A stretch of DNA of 5,972 nt. Origin: an uncultured Synechococcus sp. (GTDB lineage: Bacteria > Cyanobacteriota > Cyanobacteriia > PCC-6307 > Cyanobiaceae). The position numbers and the translations under genes are program-made. Shown here piece by piece: positions 1 through 5,859 of this stretch. A model generated the notes under the pieces. That model saw only the letters and a list, made by a program, of their open reading frames with translations, did not search any database and had not been told where the DNA came from. The stretch covers positions 1 through 5,972 of the forward strand of contig CALGVO010000165.1 of assembly GCA_937930135.1 (NCBI GenBank), in the 5' to 3' direction. The stretch's first letter is position 1. Every line of letters begins with the position of its first letter.

Positions 1-881
1 GAATCGAGCATCTGGGTGGCGGTGATGATCGGGATGCCGAGGCTGTTGGCTTTCTGAATCAGTTCCTTCTGGAGCAACGGCACCTCCTCAGCGGGCATTT
101 CTACGCCCAGATCGCCCCGGGCCACCATCACGCCGTCGCAGAGCGGAAGGATCGCATCGATCTGATCAATCGCCTCAAATTTTTCGATCTTGGCCACCAC
201 CGGAGTGGAGAAGCCGTGCTGGCGGATCAGTTCGCGAATCTCCTGCATATCGGAGGGATTGCGAACGAAGCTGAGCGCAACCCAGTCGACCCCTTGCTGC
301 AGGCCGAAGGCGAGATCGATCCGATCTTTTTCGGTGAGGGCTCGCACCGAGAGCTGCACATCGGGGAAATTGACGCCTTTGTTGTTGGAGAGCACGCCGC
401 CGACGGTCACCGTGCAATGCAGGGTCTGCTCCACCTGATCGACGCGCTCCACTTTCATCTCCACCCGACCGTCGTCGAGAAGAATCCGACTCCCGGCACT
501 CACTTCTGCCGCCAGCTTGTCGTAAGTCACCGTGGCGATCTGTTGATCACAGGGGACGGATCTTGAGGTCAGTGCGAAGGGATCGCCCTTGGCCAGGGTG
601 ATGGGGCCAAGGGCGAAACGGCCCAGACGAATTTTCGGCCCTTGTAAATCCTGAAGGATGCCGATGTGCTGGCTCAGGTCGCTGGCGACCTGACGAATGG
701 TGGCAATACGGGTGGCGTGCTCGCTGTGATCGCCGTGGGAAAAATTCAGTCGAAAGGTGGTGGCTCCCGCCTGGATCAACTCGCGGATCCGCTCGGGGCT
801 TTCAGTGGCGGGGCCGATGGTGGCCACGATCTTGGTACGGCGTGTCAGATCGATGAGGGCCATCAGCGGCGCCAGAGTCAT
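1..881 (-). CDS. pyk: Pyruvate kinase, N-terminal part (runs off left edge)
   Basis: Glycolytic enzyme that transfers phosphate from phosphoenolpyruvate to ADP, giving pyruvate and ATP in the cytosol. 293 complete codons are visible; the gene continues beyond base 1, so the rest of the A domain and the C-terminal domain are missing. Visible family motifs are TKIVATIGP (residues 16-24), RLNFSHG (44-50), DLQGPKIR (78-85), the catalytic-lysine motif VVAKIEK with K231 and metal ligand E233, MVARGDLGVE (252-261) with metal ligand D257, and ITATQM (286-291). The lid (B) domain lies at about residues 85-180. The start at 881 is chosen because GGAGGG (898-893) lies 11 bases upstream. An in-frame ATG at 863, giving MALIDLTRRTKIV, fits the usual family N-terminus equally well but has no ribosome site. 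Residues L79, Q80, K83 and L86 match the potassium-independent subtype. It is divergent from the mazG-like gene. Confidence 0.96.
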   Translation of the reverse strand, partial: MTLAPLMALIDLTRRTKIVATIGPATESPERIRELIQAGATTFRLNFSHGDHSEHATRIATIRQVASDLSQHIGILQDLQGPKIRLGRFALGPITLAKGDPFALTSRSVPCDQQIATVTYDKLAAEVSAGSRILLDDGRVEMKVERVDQVEQTLHCTVTVGGVLSNNKGVNFPDVQLSVRALTEKDRIDLAFGLQQGVDWVALSFVRNPSDMQEIRELIRQHGFSTPVVAKIEKFEAIDQIDAILPLCDGVMVARGDLGVEMPAEEVPLLQKELIQKANSLGIPIITATQMLD

Positions 882-965
882 TGCGGAATCTACCCTCCAG
901 GCTTGTCGGGATCCGTCGCAAGCGACGCGTTCCGGCGTTCAGGATCCCTTGGGGAAGTTGCGCTT
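882..965. promoter_or_regulatory. Divergent intergenic region pyk / mazG-like gene with nested inverted repeats
   Basis: These 84 bases separate two divergent start codons, so they should hold the 5' leaders and perhaps the promoters of both genes. They contain an outer inverted repeat GGGATCC (908-914) / GGATCCC (942-948). Inside it lies CGTCGC (914-919) / GCGACG (922-927) with only AA between the arms. Toward the mazG-like gene, GGGGA (951-955) is a plausible ribosome site 10 bases before the ATG. Toward pyk, GGAGGG (898-893) plays that role. I see no convincing -35/-10 pair on either strand. TAGATT (892-887, minus) resembles a -10 box but lies almost on the pyk start codon. The repeats are seen directly; a regulatory role is inferred. 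Confidence 0.45.
908..948. repeat. Nested inverted repeats (7-bp outer arms, 6-bp inner arms)
   Basis: The outer arms GGGATCC and GGATCCC are perfect reverse complements 27 bases apart. The inner arms CGTCGC and GCGACG are perfect and separated by two bases. A third weaker pair, ACGC (925-928) and GCGT (935-938), overlaps the inner element. In RNA these could fold into a stem-loop in the pyk leader; in DNA they could be a protein site. Inverted repeats of this size also arise by chance in GC-rich DNA, so function is not established. Confidence 0.5.
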
Positions 966-1295
966 ATGGACCTCAACAGCTATCAGCAATCCGCCCGCAC
1001 AACGGCTCGCTATCCCGACGTTGGCGCCAATCCGATCTATCCCACCCTGGGGCTCAGCGGTGAAGCCGGCGAGGTGGCCGACAAAGTGAAGAAGGTGCTC
1101 CGGGATCGGGGCGGTGTGTTTGATGCGGCGGTGCGAGAGGAGCTCAAGCTGGAATTGGGTGATGTGCTCTGGTACGTGGCCCAGCTGGCCAGTGAACTGG
1201 GACTGAGCCTGGAACAGGTGGCGGAAGCCAACCTGGACAAATTGGCGAGTCGTGCCGCCAGGGGCCGCCTCAGTGGTAGCGGCGACCATCGCTGA
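966..1295 (+). CDS. MazG-like nucleotide pyrophosphohydrolase, single domain (109 aa)
   Basis: A small all-alpha NTP pyrophosphohydrolase of the MazG superfamily, expected to hydrolyse nucleoside triphosphates to monophosphate and pyrophosphate in the cytosol; the preferred nucleotide cannot be read from sequence. The metal-binding pattern is present: GLSGEAGEVAD carries E33 and E36 (ExxE), and LELGDVLWYVA carries E63 and D66 (ExxD). The helix NLDKLASR (89-96) follows, then the RGRLSGSGD tail common in this subgroup. About 109 residues fits the single-domain type; E. coli MazG has two such domains. The start at 966 is chosen for GGGGA 10 bases upstream and the MDLNSYQ N-terminus. The reading frame stays open upstream to 666, but that part is antisense to pyk. 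The gene converges with yggT, with 14 bases between the stops. Members of this family are not necessarily tied to toxin-antitoxin loci, and no mazEF is nearby. Confidence 0.9.
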   Translation: MDLNSYQQSARTTARYPDVGANPIYPTLGLSGEAGEVADKVKKVLRDRGGVFDAAVREELKLELGDVLWYVAQLASELGLSLEQVAEANLDKLASRAARGRLSGSGDHR

Positions 1296-1313
1296 GGTGG
1301 GCCTGGACCTCAG
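1292..1313. terminator. Hairpin spanning both convergent stop codons (candidate bidirectional terminator)
   Basis: CTGAGGT (1292-1298) and ACCTCAG (1307-1313) are perfect reverse complements around an 8-base loop. The left arm contains the TGA stop of the mazG-like gene (1293-1295). The right arm contains the minus-strand TGA of yggT (1310-1312). It is the only hairpin between the two genes and reads the same from both directions. There is no T-tract on either side, so it is not a classical intrinsic terminator; termination is inferred. Confidence 0.4.
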
Positions 1314-1609
1314 TAGGCCGCCATCCCGCTGGCAAAGGCAAAGCTGGCTGACATCAGCAGCTGTTGCATCAGGCTGAGGGCGATGAAGGCGAGGATCGCG
1401 GAGAGATCCAGACCCCCCAACGGCGGGATCAGACCACGGAACGCGTTGAGGTAAGGATCGGTGATTGAGCTGACCGTGCTCAGCACGGGATTGCCCCAGT
1501 CGAGGTTGGGGAACCAGCTGAGCAGCACCCGCACAATCAACACCAGTGAATAGATCTGGAGCGTTTGCGCCAGGATCTGCAGAAGGCTGGAGGCGAATTC
1601 GAAGGCCAT
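1310..1609 (-). CDS. YggT family (Ycf19-like) small membrane protein (99 aa)
   Basis: A two-helix integral membrane protein of the YggT/Ycf19 family. Members in cyanobacteria and plastids have been linked to thylakoid or nucleoid organisation, and in other bacteria to cell-division or osmotic functions; the precise role is not settled. Transmembrane segments fall at about residues 8-32 and 68-92. The conserved family motifs are visible: RVLLSWFPNLD (27-37) and DPYLNAFRGLIPPLGGLDLS (51-70), the latter a polar loop between the helices. Length is typical. The ATG at 1609 follows the scpB stop by 25 bases, with only a weak purine-rich stretch (GAAGAG) as ribosome site, so translation may depend on the upstream gene. 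It is the last gene of the apparent ilvA-scpB-yggT unit and converges with the mazG-like gene. Confidence 0.92.
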   Translation of the reverse strand: MAFEFASSLLQILAQTLQIYSLVLIVRVLLSWFPNLDWGNPVLSTVSSITDPYLNAFRGLIPPLGGLDLSAILAFIALSLMQQLLMSASFAFASGMAAY

Positions 1610-1634
1610 CGATGTCTGCTGGTCTCTTCAGACT

Positions 1635-2147
1635 CTATGCAGCTTCGTCGGTGTCGGTGTCGACAGGACCGGTGGCGGGCAGCACCGAGAAGGTGCGATG
1701 GAACGTTTCCGTGAGACTGATCCAGTAGGAACGTCCTTCGCTGTGCCGCTGGCGTTCGATGAACTTCTGGTTGAGCAGCTCCTTGATGTGGTCGTAAGCC
1801 CCGGAACCGCGCAGCTCCACCAGGTCTGACTGGAGGATTCGTTTCTTGAGCGCAATCGTGGCCAATGTGCGCAGGGTGGCCGTTGACAGATTGACCGGCA
1901 ACAGATCGCGCACCAGCTCCCCCAGGCCGGGTCTGAGCTGGAGGCTGTAGCGGCCCTGGCTGACGCTGATCTCCAGAGCTGTGTCCCGTTGGGCATAGGC
2001 CGCCATCAGGGCCACCATCGCCTCCCCCACCTCCTGCTCACGTCGATTCGCCAGTTCGGCGAGTTCCCGCAGGCTGAGCGATCGCCCTTTGAGATAGAGA
2101 ATCGCCTCAAGCCTGGCGGGCAGGGAGATCGTGCTGTCGTCAGCCAT
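1635..2147 (-). CDS. scpB: Segregation and condensation protein B (ScpB), 170 aa
   Basis: A subunit of the SMC-ScpA-ScpB complex that compacts and segregates the chromosome; ScpB dimers bind the ScpA kleisin. Two winged-helix domains can be placed. The first covers about residues 8-80, from LPARLEAILYLKGRSLSLRE (9-28) to YSLQLRPGLGELV (67-79). The second covers about 87-155, with LSTATLRTLATIALKKRI (87-104), an ELRGSGAYDHIKELL stretch (111-125), and GRSYWISLTETF (138-149), equivalent to the family's GRPxxYxTTxxF wing. The tail after about 158 is short and acidic (DTDTDE). Length is near the family norm. scpA is not in this window; here scpB lies 46 bases after ilvA and 25 before yggT, on the same strand. 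No strong ribosome site precedes the ATG at 2147. The family assignment is secure; the operon is inferred from spacing. Confidence 0.92.
   Translation of the reverse strand: MADDSTISLPARLEAILYLKGRSLSLRELAELANRREQEVGEAMVALMAAYAQRDTALEISVSQGRYSLQLRPGLGELVRDLLPVNLSTATLRTLATIALKKRILQSDLVELRGSGAYDHIKELLNQKFIERQRHSEGRSYWISLTETFHRTFSVLPATGPVDTDTDEAA
2078..2085. repeat. HIP1 octamer GCGATCGC (inside scpB)
   Basis: Perfect copy of the highly iterated palindrome HIP1, over-represented in many cyanobacterial genomes. It lies within the scpB coding sequence. One copy has little meaning alone; together with the copy in ilvA it is weak support for a cyanobacterial origin. Confidence 0.6.
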
Positions 2148-2193
2148 CCCGAAGCCCCGGGCCGTCAGCGCTTCAAGCTACCGCCCATTGGCC

Positions 2194-3735
2194 TCAGGGG
2201 CGATGGCCAAGGAACAGGGCATAGGCCGGATTGCCCGTTTCCTCCCAGCTCCCGTAACCGAGATCGCGCAGAAAGTCGTTCCAGGCGTCCCGATCCGCTT
2301 CGGGCACCAGCACGCCCACCACGATCCGGCCCACATCGGCGCCATGGTTGCGATAGTGAAAAATGCTGATGGTCCAGTCCGGATGCAGGGCGCTCACAAA
2401 GGTCATCAGGGCGCCGGGTCGTTCCGGGAACTCAAAGCGGTACAGCAATTCCTGGCAGTGCTGGCCTGCCGCCTCCAGGGCCCCCTGGGGCAGCCGGCCC
2501 CCCACCATGTGGCGCAGATGCACCTTGGCCAGCTCATCGTCGCTGAGGTCCTGACATCCGAAGCCCTGCTCCTGCAGCTGTTCGATCAGCTCCTGGCGGT
2601 CGTCGTGGTCCCGCACCTGCACGCCCATGAAGATCTGGGCGGTGTCGCCTGCCGCCATCCGATAGCTGAATTCGGTGAGGCTGCGGTTCTGGAGCTTCTC
2701 GCAGAGGTGGCGGAGGCTGCCGGCCCGCTCCGGAATTTGCACCGCGAGCATTGCTTCCCGCTCCTCCCCCAGTTCGGCTCGCTCGGCCACGAAACGCAAC
2801 CGATCGAAGTTCATGTTGGCGCCGCAGGCCACCGCCACCAGTTGTTGTCCCCGCAAGCCCCGACGCATCACATCAGCCTTGAGCCCCGCCACCGCCAGGG
2901 CGCCGGCGGGTTCAAGGATCGAGCGGGTGTCTTCGAACACATCCTTGATCGCCGCGCAGATCTCATCGGTGCTCACGGTCACCATGGCGTCCACGTGCTC
3001 CTGTGCGATCGCAAAGGTGTGCACCCCCACCTCCCGCACGGCGACGCCATCGGCGAATAGTCCCACCTGGGGGAGGCGAATCCGTTCCCCGGCCTCCAAC
3101 GACAGGGTCATGGCTGCAGCGTCGTGGGGTTCCACCCCGATCACCTCCACATCGGGCCAGAGGCTCTTGACATAGGCAGCGATTCCGCCGATCAGTCCGC
3201 CGCCGCCGACGGCGACATAGATGGCATTGGGTGGCTTCGGCAGTTGACGCAGGATCTCCATGCCGATCGTGCCTTGCCCGGCGATCACCTCCGGATCGTC
3301 GAAGGGATGGATGAAACAGAGCTCCTCCGCTTCGCTGCGCCGACGGGCTTCGGCATAGGCCTCGTCGTAGGTCTCACCATGAAGCACGACCGTGCCGCCC
3401 CGACGCCGCACCGCGTCCACCTTCACCTCGGGGGTGGTGATCGGCATCACGATCACGGCCCGACAGCCGAGGTGCTGGGCACTCAGGGCCACTCCCTGGG
3501 CATGGTTCCCAGCGCTGGACGCAATCACCCCGCGCGACAGTTGCTCCGGTGAGAGCTGGGCCATTCGGTTGTAGGCACCGCGCAGTTTGAACGAAAAGAC
3601 CGGCTGCAGATCTTCACGCTTCAGCCAGATCGTGTTGTCGAGTCGTTCACTCAGATTGACGGCCGGCTCCAACGGCGTTTCCCGGGCCACGTCGTAGACG
3701 CGGGCGCGCAGGATGCGGGGCAGGTAATGATCCAT
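2194..3735 (-). CDS. ilvA: Threonine ammonia-lyase (threonine dehydratase), biosynthetic
   Basis: PLP enzyme that deaminates L-threonine to 2-oxobutyrate, the committed step of isoleucine synthesis. From this start it has 513 residues, close to the 514 of E. coli IlvA. Catalytic domain, about 1-320: SFKLRGAYN with the PLP lysine K50, SSAGNHAQG (73-81) for substrate and cofactor, the glycine-rich phosphate loop GGGGLIGG (177-184), and ACGANMNFDRLR (303-314). Two C-terminal ACT-like regulatory domains follow: one from about 328 (AVQIPERAGSL), the second from about 431 (LYRFEFPERPGAL) to the NHGADVGRIVVG stretch (463-474). Feedback inhibition by isoleucine is therefore expected from family knowledge. 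The ATG at 3735 gives MDHYLPRILRARVYDVA, the usual N-terminus. An in-frame ATG at 3807 would add 24 residues and touch the dxs start codon, which is unlikely. No Shine-Dalgarno precedes 3735. First gene of the apparent ilvA-scpB-yggT unit, divergent from dxs. Confidence 0.97.
   Translation of the reverse strand: MDHYLPRILRARVYDVARETPLEPAVNLSERLDNTIWLKREDLQPVFSFKLRGAYNRMAQLSPEQLSRGVIASSAGNHAQGVALSAQHLGCRAVIVMPITTPEVKVDAVRRRGGTVVLHGETYDEAYAEARRRSEAEELCFIHPFDDPEVIAGQGTIGMEILRQLPKPPNAIYVAVGGGGLIGGIAAYVKSLWPDVEVIGVEPHDAAAMTLSLEAGERIRLPQVGLFADGVAVREVGVHTFAIAQEHVDAMVTVSTDEICAAIKDVFEDTRSILEPAGALAVAGLKADVMRRGLRGQQLVAVACGANMNFDRLRFVAERAELGEEREAMLAVQIPERAGSLRHLCEKLQNRSLTEFSYRMAAGDTAQIFMGVQVRDHDDRQELIEQLQEQGFGCQDLSDDELAKVHLRHMVGGRLPQGALEAAGQHCQELLYRFEFPERPGALMTFVSALHPDWTISIFHYRNHGADVGRIVVGVLVPEADRDAWNDFLRDLGYGSWEETGNPAYALFLGHRP
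3005..3012. repeat. HIP1 octamer GCGATCGC (inside ilvA)
   Basis: Second perfect copy of the HIP1 palindrome, within ilvA coding sequence. Two copies in about 6 kb is more than I would expect by chance for such an octamer, but far below the density seen in HIP1-rich cyanobacteria. Confidence 0.6.
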
Positions 3736-3805
3736 TGGGACAGTCTGGCAACCGCCGCATCCGCCATAGGCCCCGTAGATTGCCCGGATCGGCCGTGGGA
3801 CGGGC
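3736..3805. promoter_or_regulatory. Divergent intergenic region ilvA / dxs
   Basis: Seventy bases lie between the two opposed start codons and should contain both promoters or leaders. On the plus strand TAGATT (3776-3781) matches four of six bases of a sigma-70 -10 box. It would place a dxs transcript start about 18 bases before the ATG, but no good -35 is visible. GGGA (3797-3800) is a weak dxs ribosome site five bases before the ATG. On the minus strand no clear promoter or ribosome site stands out for ilvA. The region's role follows from gene arrangement; individual elements are low confidence. Confidence 0.4.
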
Positions 3806-5752
3806 ATGCATCTGAGCGAATTGACCCATCCGAATCAGCTGCATGGCCTCTCGATGGCTGAGCTGGAGGATGTGGCACGGCAGATCCGTGAGCGCCACCT
3901 GGAAGTGGTCTCCAACAGCGGTGGTCATCTGGGACCTGGCCTCGGCGTTGTGGAGCTCACGCTGGCTCTGTACCAGACCCTCGACCTGGATCATGACCGG
4001 GTGGTGTGGGACGTGGGCCACCAGGCCTATCCCCACAAACTGATCACCGGCCGCTACGGCGACTTCCACACCTTGCGGCAGCAGGGCGGAGTGGCTGGAT
4101 ATCTGAAGCGTTGTGAGAGCGACTTCGATCATTTCGGCGCTGGCCATGCCAGCACATCGATCTCAGCGGCCCTGGGAATGGCGATTGCCCGAGACCGTCG
4201 CGGTGAGCAGTTCAAATGTGTTGCTGTGATCGGCGATGGCGCCCTCACCGGCGGCATGGCTCTTGAGGCGATCAACCACGCCGGCCATCTGCCGCACACG
4301 CCGCTCGTGGTGGTGTTGAACGACAACGATATGTCGATCTCACCGCCAGTTGGCGCTCTCTCCACCTATCTCAATCGCATGCGGCTGAGCCCGCCGATGC
4401 AGTTCCTCTCCGGATCCGTGGAGGAGAGCATGAAGCATCTGCCCTTCATGGGTGGTGAGTTGCCAGCGGAACTGAATCGCCTCAAAGGCAGCATGCGGCG
4501 ACTTGCGGTGCCCAAGGTCGGTGCGGTGTTCGAAGAGCTCGGCTTCACCTACATGGGGCCGATTGATGGCCATGACATGGCCGAGATGGTGCGCACCTTC
4601 CACGCCGCCCATCGCGTTGGCGGACCCGTTCTTGTGCATGTTCTCACCACCAAGGGCAAGGGTTACCCCTATGCCGAGGCCGACCAGGTGGGTTACCACG
4701 CTCAGTCGGCCTTCGATCTTTCCACCGGCAAGGCACGACCGAGCAAAACCCCCAAACCCCCCAGCTACAGCAAGGTGTTTGGCCAGACCCTGGTGAAGCT
4801 GTGTGAGCAGGATCCCCGGGTCATCGGAATCACCGCCGCCATGGCCACCGGTACGGGCCTGGATCTGCTCCAGAAAGCAATCCCCGAACAATATGTCGAC
4901 GTGGGCATTGCCGAGCAGCATGCCGTCACCCTTGCGGCGGGAATGGCCTGCGAGGGGCTCAGGCCGGTTGTGGCGATTTACAGCACCTTCCTGCAGCGCG
5001 CCTACGACCAGCTCATTCACGATGTGGGGATCCAGAATCTGCCCGTCACCTTCGTGTTGGATCGGGCTGGCATTGTTGGAGCCGATGGCCCGACCCACCA
5101 GGGCCAATACGACATCAGCTACTTCCGGGCCGTGCCCAACTTCACTGTGATGGCTCCCCGCGATGAGGCTGAGCTGCAGCGCATGCTGGTGACCTGCCTG
5201 CAACACGAAGGCCCCACCGCCCTTCGCATTCCCCGCGGTCCTGGCGAGGGGGTGCCCTTGATGGAGGAAGGTTGGGAGCCTCTGCCCATCGGCTGCGGTG
5301 AGCAGATTCGCGAAGGAGACGACCTCCTGATCGTGGCTTACGGCTCCATGGTGAGTCGCGCCTTGGCCACGGCTGATCGCCTGGCTCAGCAGGGCATCGA
5401 GGCCAGTGTGGTGAATGCCCGGTTCCTGCGACCTCTGGATGAGCAGCTGATTCATCCCCTGGCCCGCCGGATCGGCCGAGTGGTGACGATGGAAGAGGGT
5501 GCCCTGGCCGGTGGTTTCGGGGCTGCGGTGCTCGAGTCATTCAGCGATCAAGACCTGCACTTGCCCCTGCTCCGCTTTGGCATCCCCGACACCTTGGTGG
5601 ATCACGCCACACCCCAGCAGAGTTTCGAAAGCCTGGGCCTCACGCCCGATCAGATGTCAGAGCGGATTGTGGCTCGCTTTGGCAGTGCTCCCCTGCACAC
5701 AGGTTCTGCTCAGGTCAGCTCCAGCGTCGCCGCGACGGCTGCTCTGGGCTGA
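3806..5752 (+). CDS. dxs: 1-deoxy-D-xylulose-5-phosphate synthase
   Basis: Thiamine-diphosphate enzyme that joins pyruvate and glyceraldehyde 3-phosphate, with loss of CO2, to give 1-deoxy-D-xylulose 5-phosphate. This is the first step of the MEP pathway to carotenoids, the phytyl chain of chlorophyll and quinones. It is 648 residues, full length. Motifs in order: SGGHLGPGLGVVELT with H41 (38-52), WDVGHQAYPHK (68-78), the cofactor/Mg motif GDGALTGG (143-150) ending in LNDNDMSIS (171-179), KGKGYPYAE (283-291), then a proline-rich linker near 311-320. The pyrimidine domain has VGIAEQHAVTLAAG with catalytic E370 and the DRAGIVGADGPTHQG stretch (419-433) with D427 and H431, the same numbering as E. 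coli. The C-terminal transketolase-type domain includes MEEGALAGGFG (562-572). The start at 3806 (MHLSELTHPNQL) fits the family and has a weak GGGA five bases upstream. Transcription is apparently monocistronic, with convergent psaK downstream. Confidence 0.98.
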   Translation: MHLSELTHPNQLHGLSMAELEDVARQIRERHLEVVSNSGGHLGPGLGVVELTLALYQTLDLDHDRVVWDVGHQAYPHKLITGRYGDFHTLRQQGGVAGYLKRCESDFDHFGAGHASTSISAALGMAIARDRRGEQFKCVAVIGDGALTGGMALEAINHAGHLPHTPLVVVLNDNDMSISPPVGALSTYLNRMRLSPPMQFLSGSVEESMKHLPFMGGELPAELNRLKGSMRRLAVPKVGAVFEELGFTYMGPIDGHDMAEMVRTFHAAHRVGGPVLVHVLTTKGKGYPYAEADQVGYHAQSAFDLSTGKARPSKTPKPPSYSKVFGQTLVKLCEQDPRVIGITAAMATGTGLDLLQKAIPEQYVDVGIAEQHAVTLAAGMACEGLRPVVAIYSTFLQRAYDQLIHDVGIQNLPVTFVLDRAGIVGADGPTHQGQYDISYFRAVPNFTVMAPRDEAELQRMLVTCLQHEGPTALRIPRGPGEGVPLMEEGWEPLPIGCGEQIREGDDLLIVAYGSMVSRALATADRLAQQGIEASVVNARFLRPLDEQLIHPLARRIGRVVTMEEGALAGGFGAAVLESFSDQDLHLPLLRFGIPDTLVDHATPQQSFESLGLTPDQMSERIVARFGSAPLHTGSAQVSSSVAATAALG

Positions 5753-5755
5753 GTT

Positions 5756-5777
5756 CAGAGCTCTGCTCAGTGCTCTG
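5756..5777 (+). terminator. Weak inverted repeat just after dxs
   Basis: CAGAGC (5756-5761) and GCTCTG (5772-5777) are perfect 6-base arms with a 10-base loop, starting three bases after the dxs stop. The left arm is also part of the palindrome CAGAGCTCTG (5756-5765). No T-tract follows, so a role in ending the dxs transcript is only possible; the stronger hairpin at 5812-5829 may serve instead. Confidence 0.25.
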
Positions 5778-5806
5778 GTCCGGAGACAGGATGTTTCAAA
5801 ACCAAC

Positions 5807-5829
5807 AAAAAGCGGCCCCGTGGGGCCGC
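5807..5829 (-). terminator. Intrinsic terminator of psaK
   Basis: Perfect 8-base stem GCGGCCCC (5812-5819) / GGGGCCGC (5822-5829) around a two-base centre, in practice a 7-bp stem with a four-base loop. Read on the minus strand it is followed at once by five T residues (complement of AAAAA at 5807-5811) and then GTTGG. This is a textbook rho-independent terminator 30 bases after the psaK stop. On the plus strand the hairpin has A residues before it but no T-tract after it, so it is at best a weak stop for dxs readthrough. Confidence 0.85.
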
Positions 5830-5859
5830 AGGCTGACGCTCAACGACAACGCAATGATT

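Noticed and set aside
666..965. 100-codon upstream extension of the mazG-like gene
   Set aside because: It is antisense to the start of pyk and its sequence has no family match. The family N-terminus and a ribosome site both point to 966.
966..1295. Toxin-antitoxin or phage-defence role for the MazG-like gene
   Set aside because: There is no mazE/mazF partner, no defence gene and no mobile element nearby. The neighbours are all core metabolism, so housekeeping nucleotide clean-up is the simpler reading.
1614..1633. Short inverted repeat GTCTG / CAGAC between scpB and yggT
   Set aside because: Only five paired bases with a ten-base loop and no T-tract; easily chance, and the small gap suggests co-transcription rather than termination.
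2131..3060. Long plus-strand open frame (309 codons) opposite ilvA
   Set aside because: Antisense to the strong ilvA coding sequence, with the same shadow-type His/Ala/Gly composition and no family resemblance.
4340..5455. Long minus-strand open frame (371 codons) opposite dxs
   Set aside because: It lies wholly antisense to the securely identified dxs. Its translation is rich in His, Gly and Gln with no recognisable domain, as expected from the complement of a GC-rich gene.
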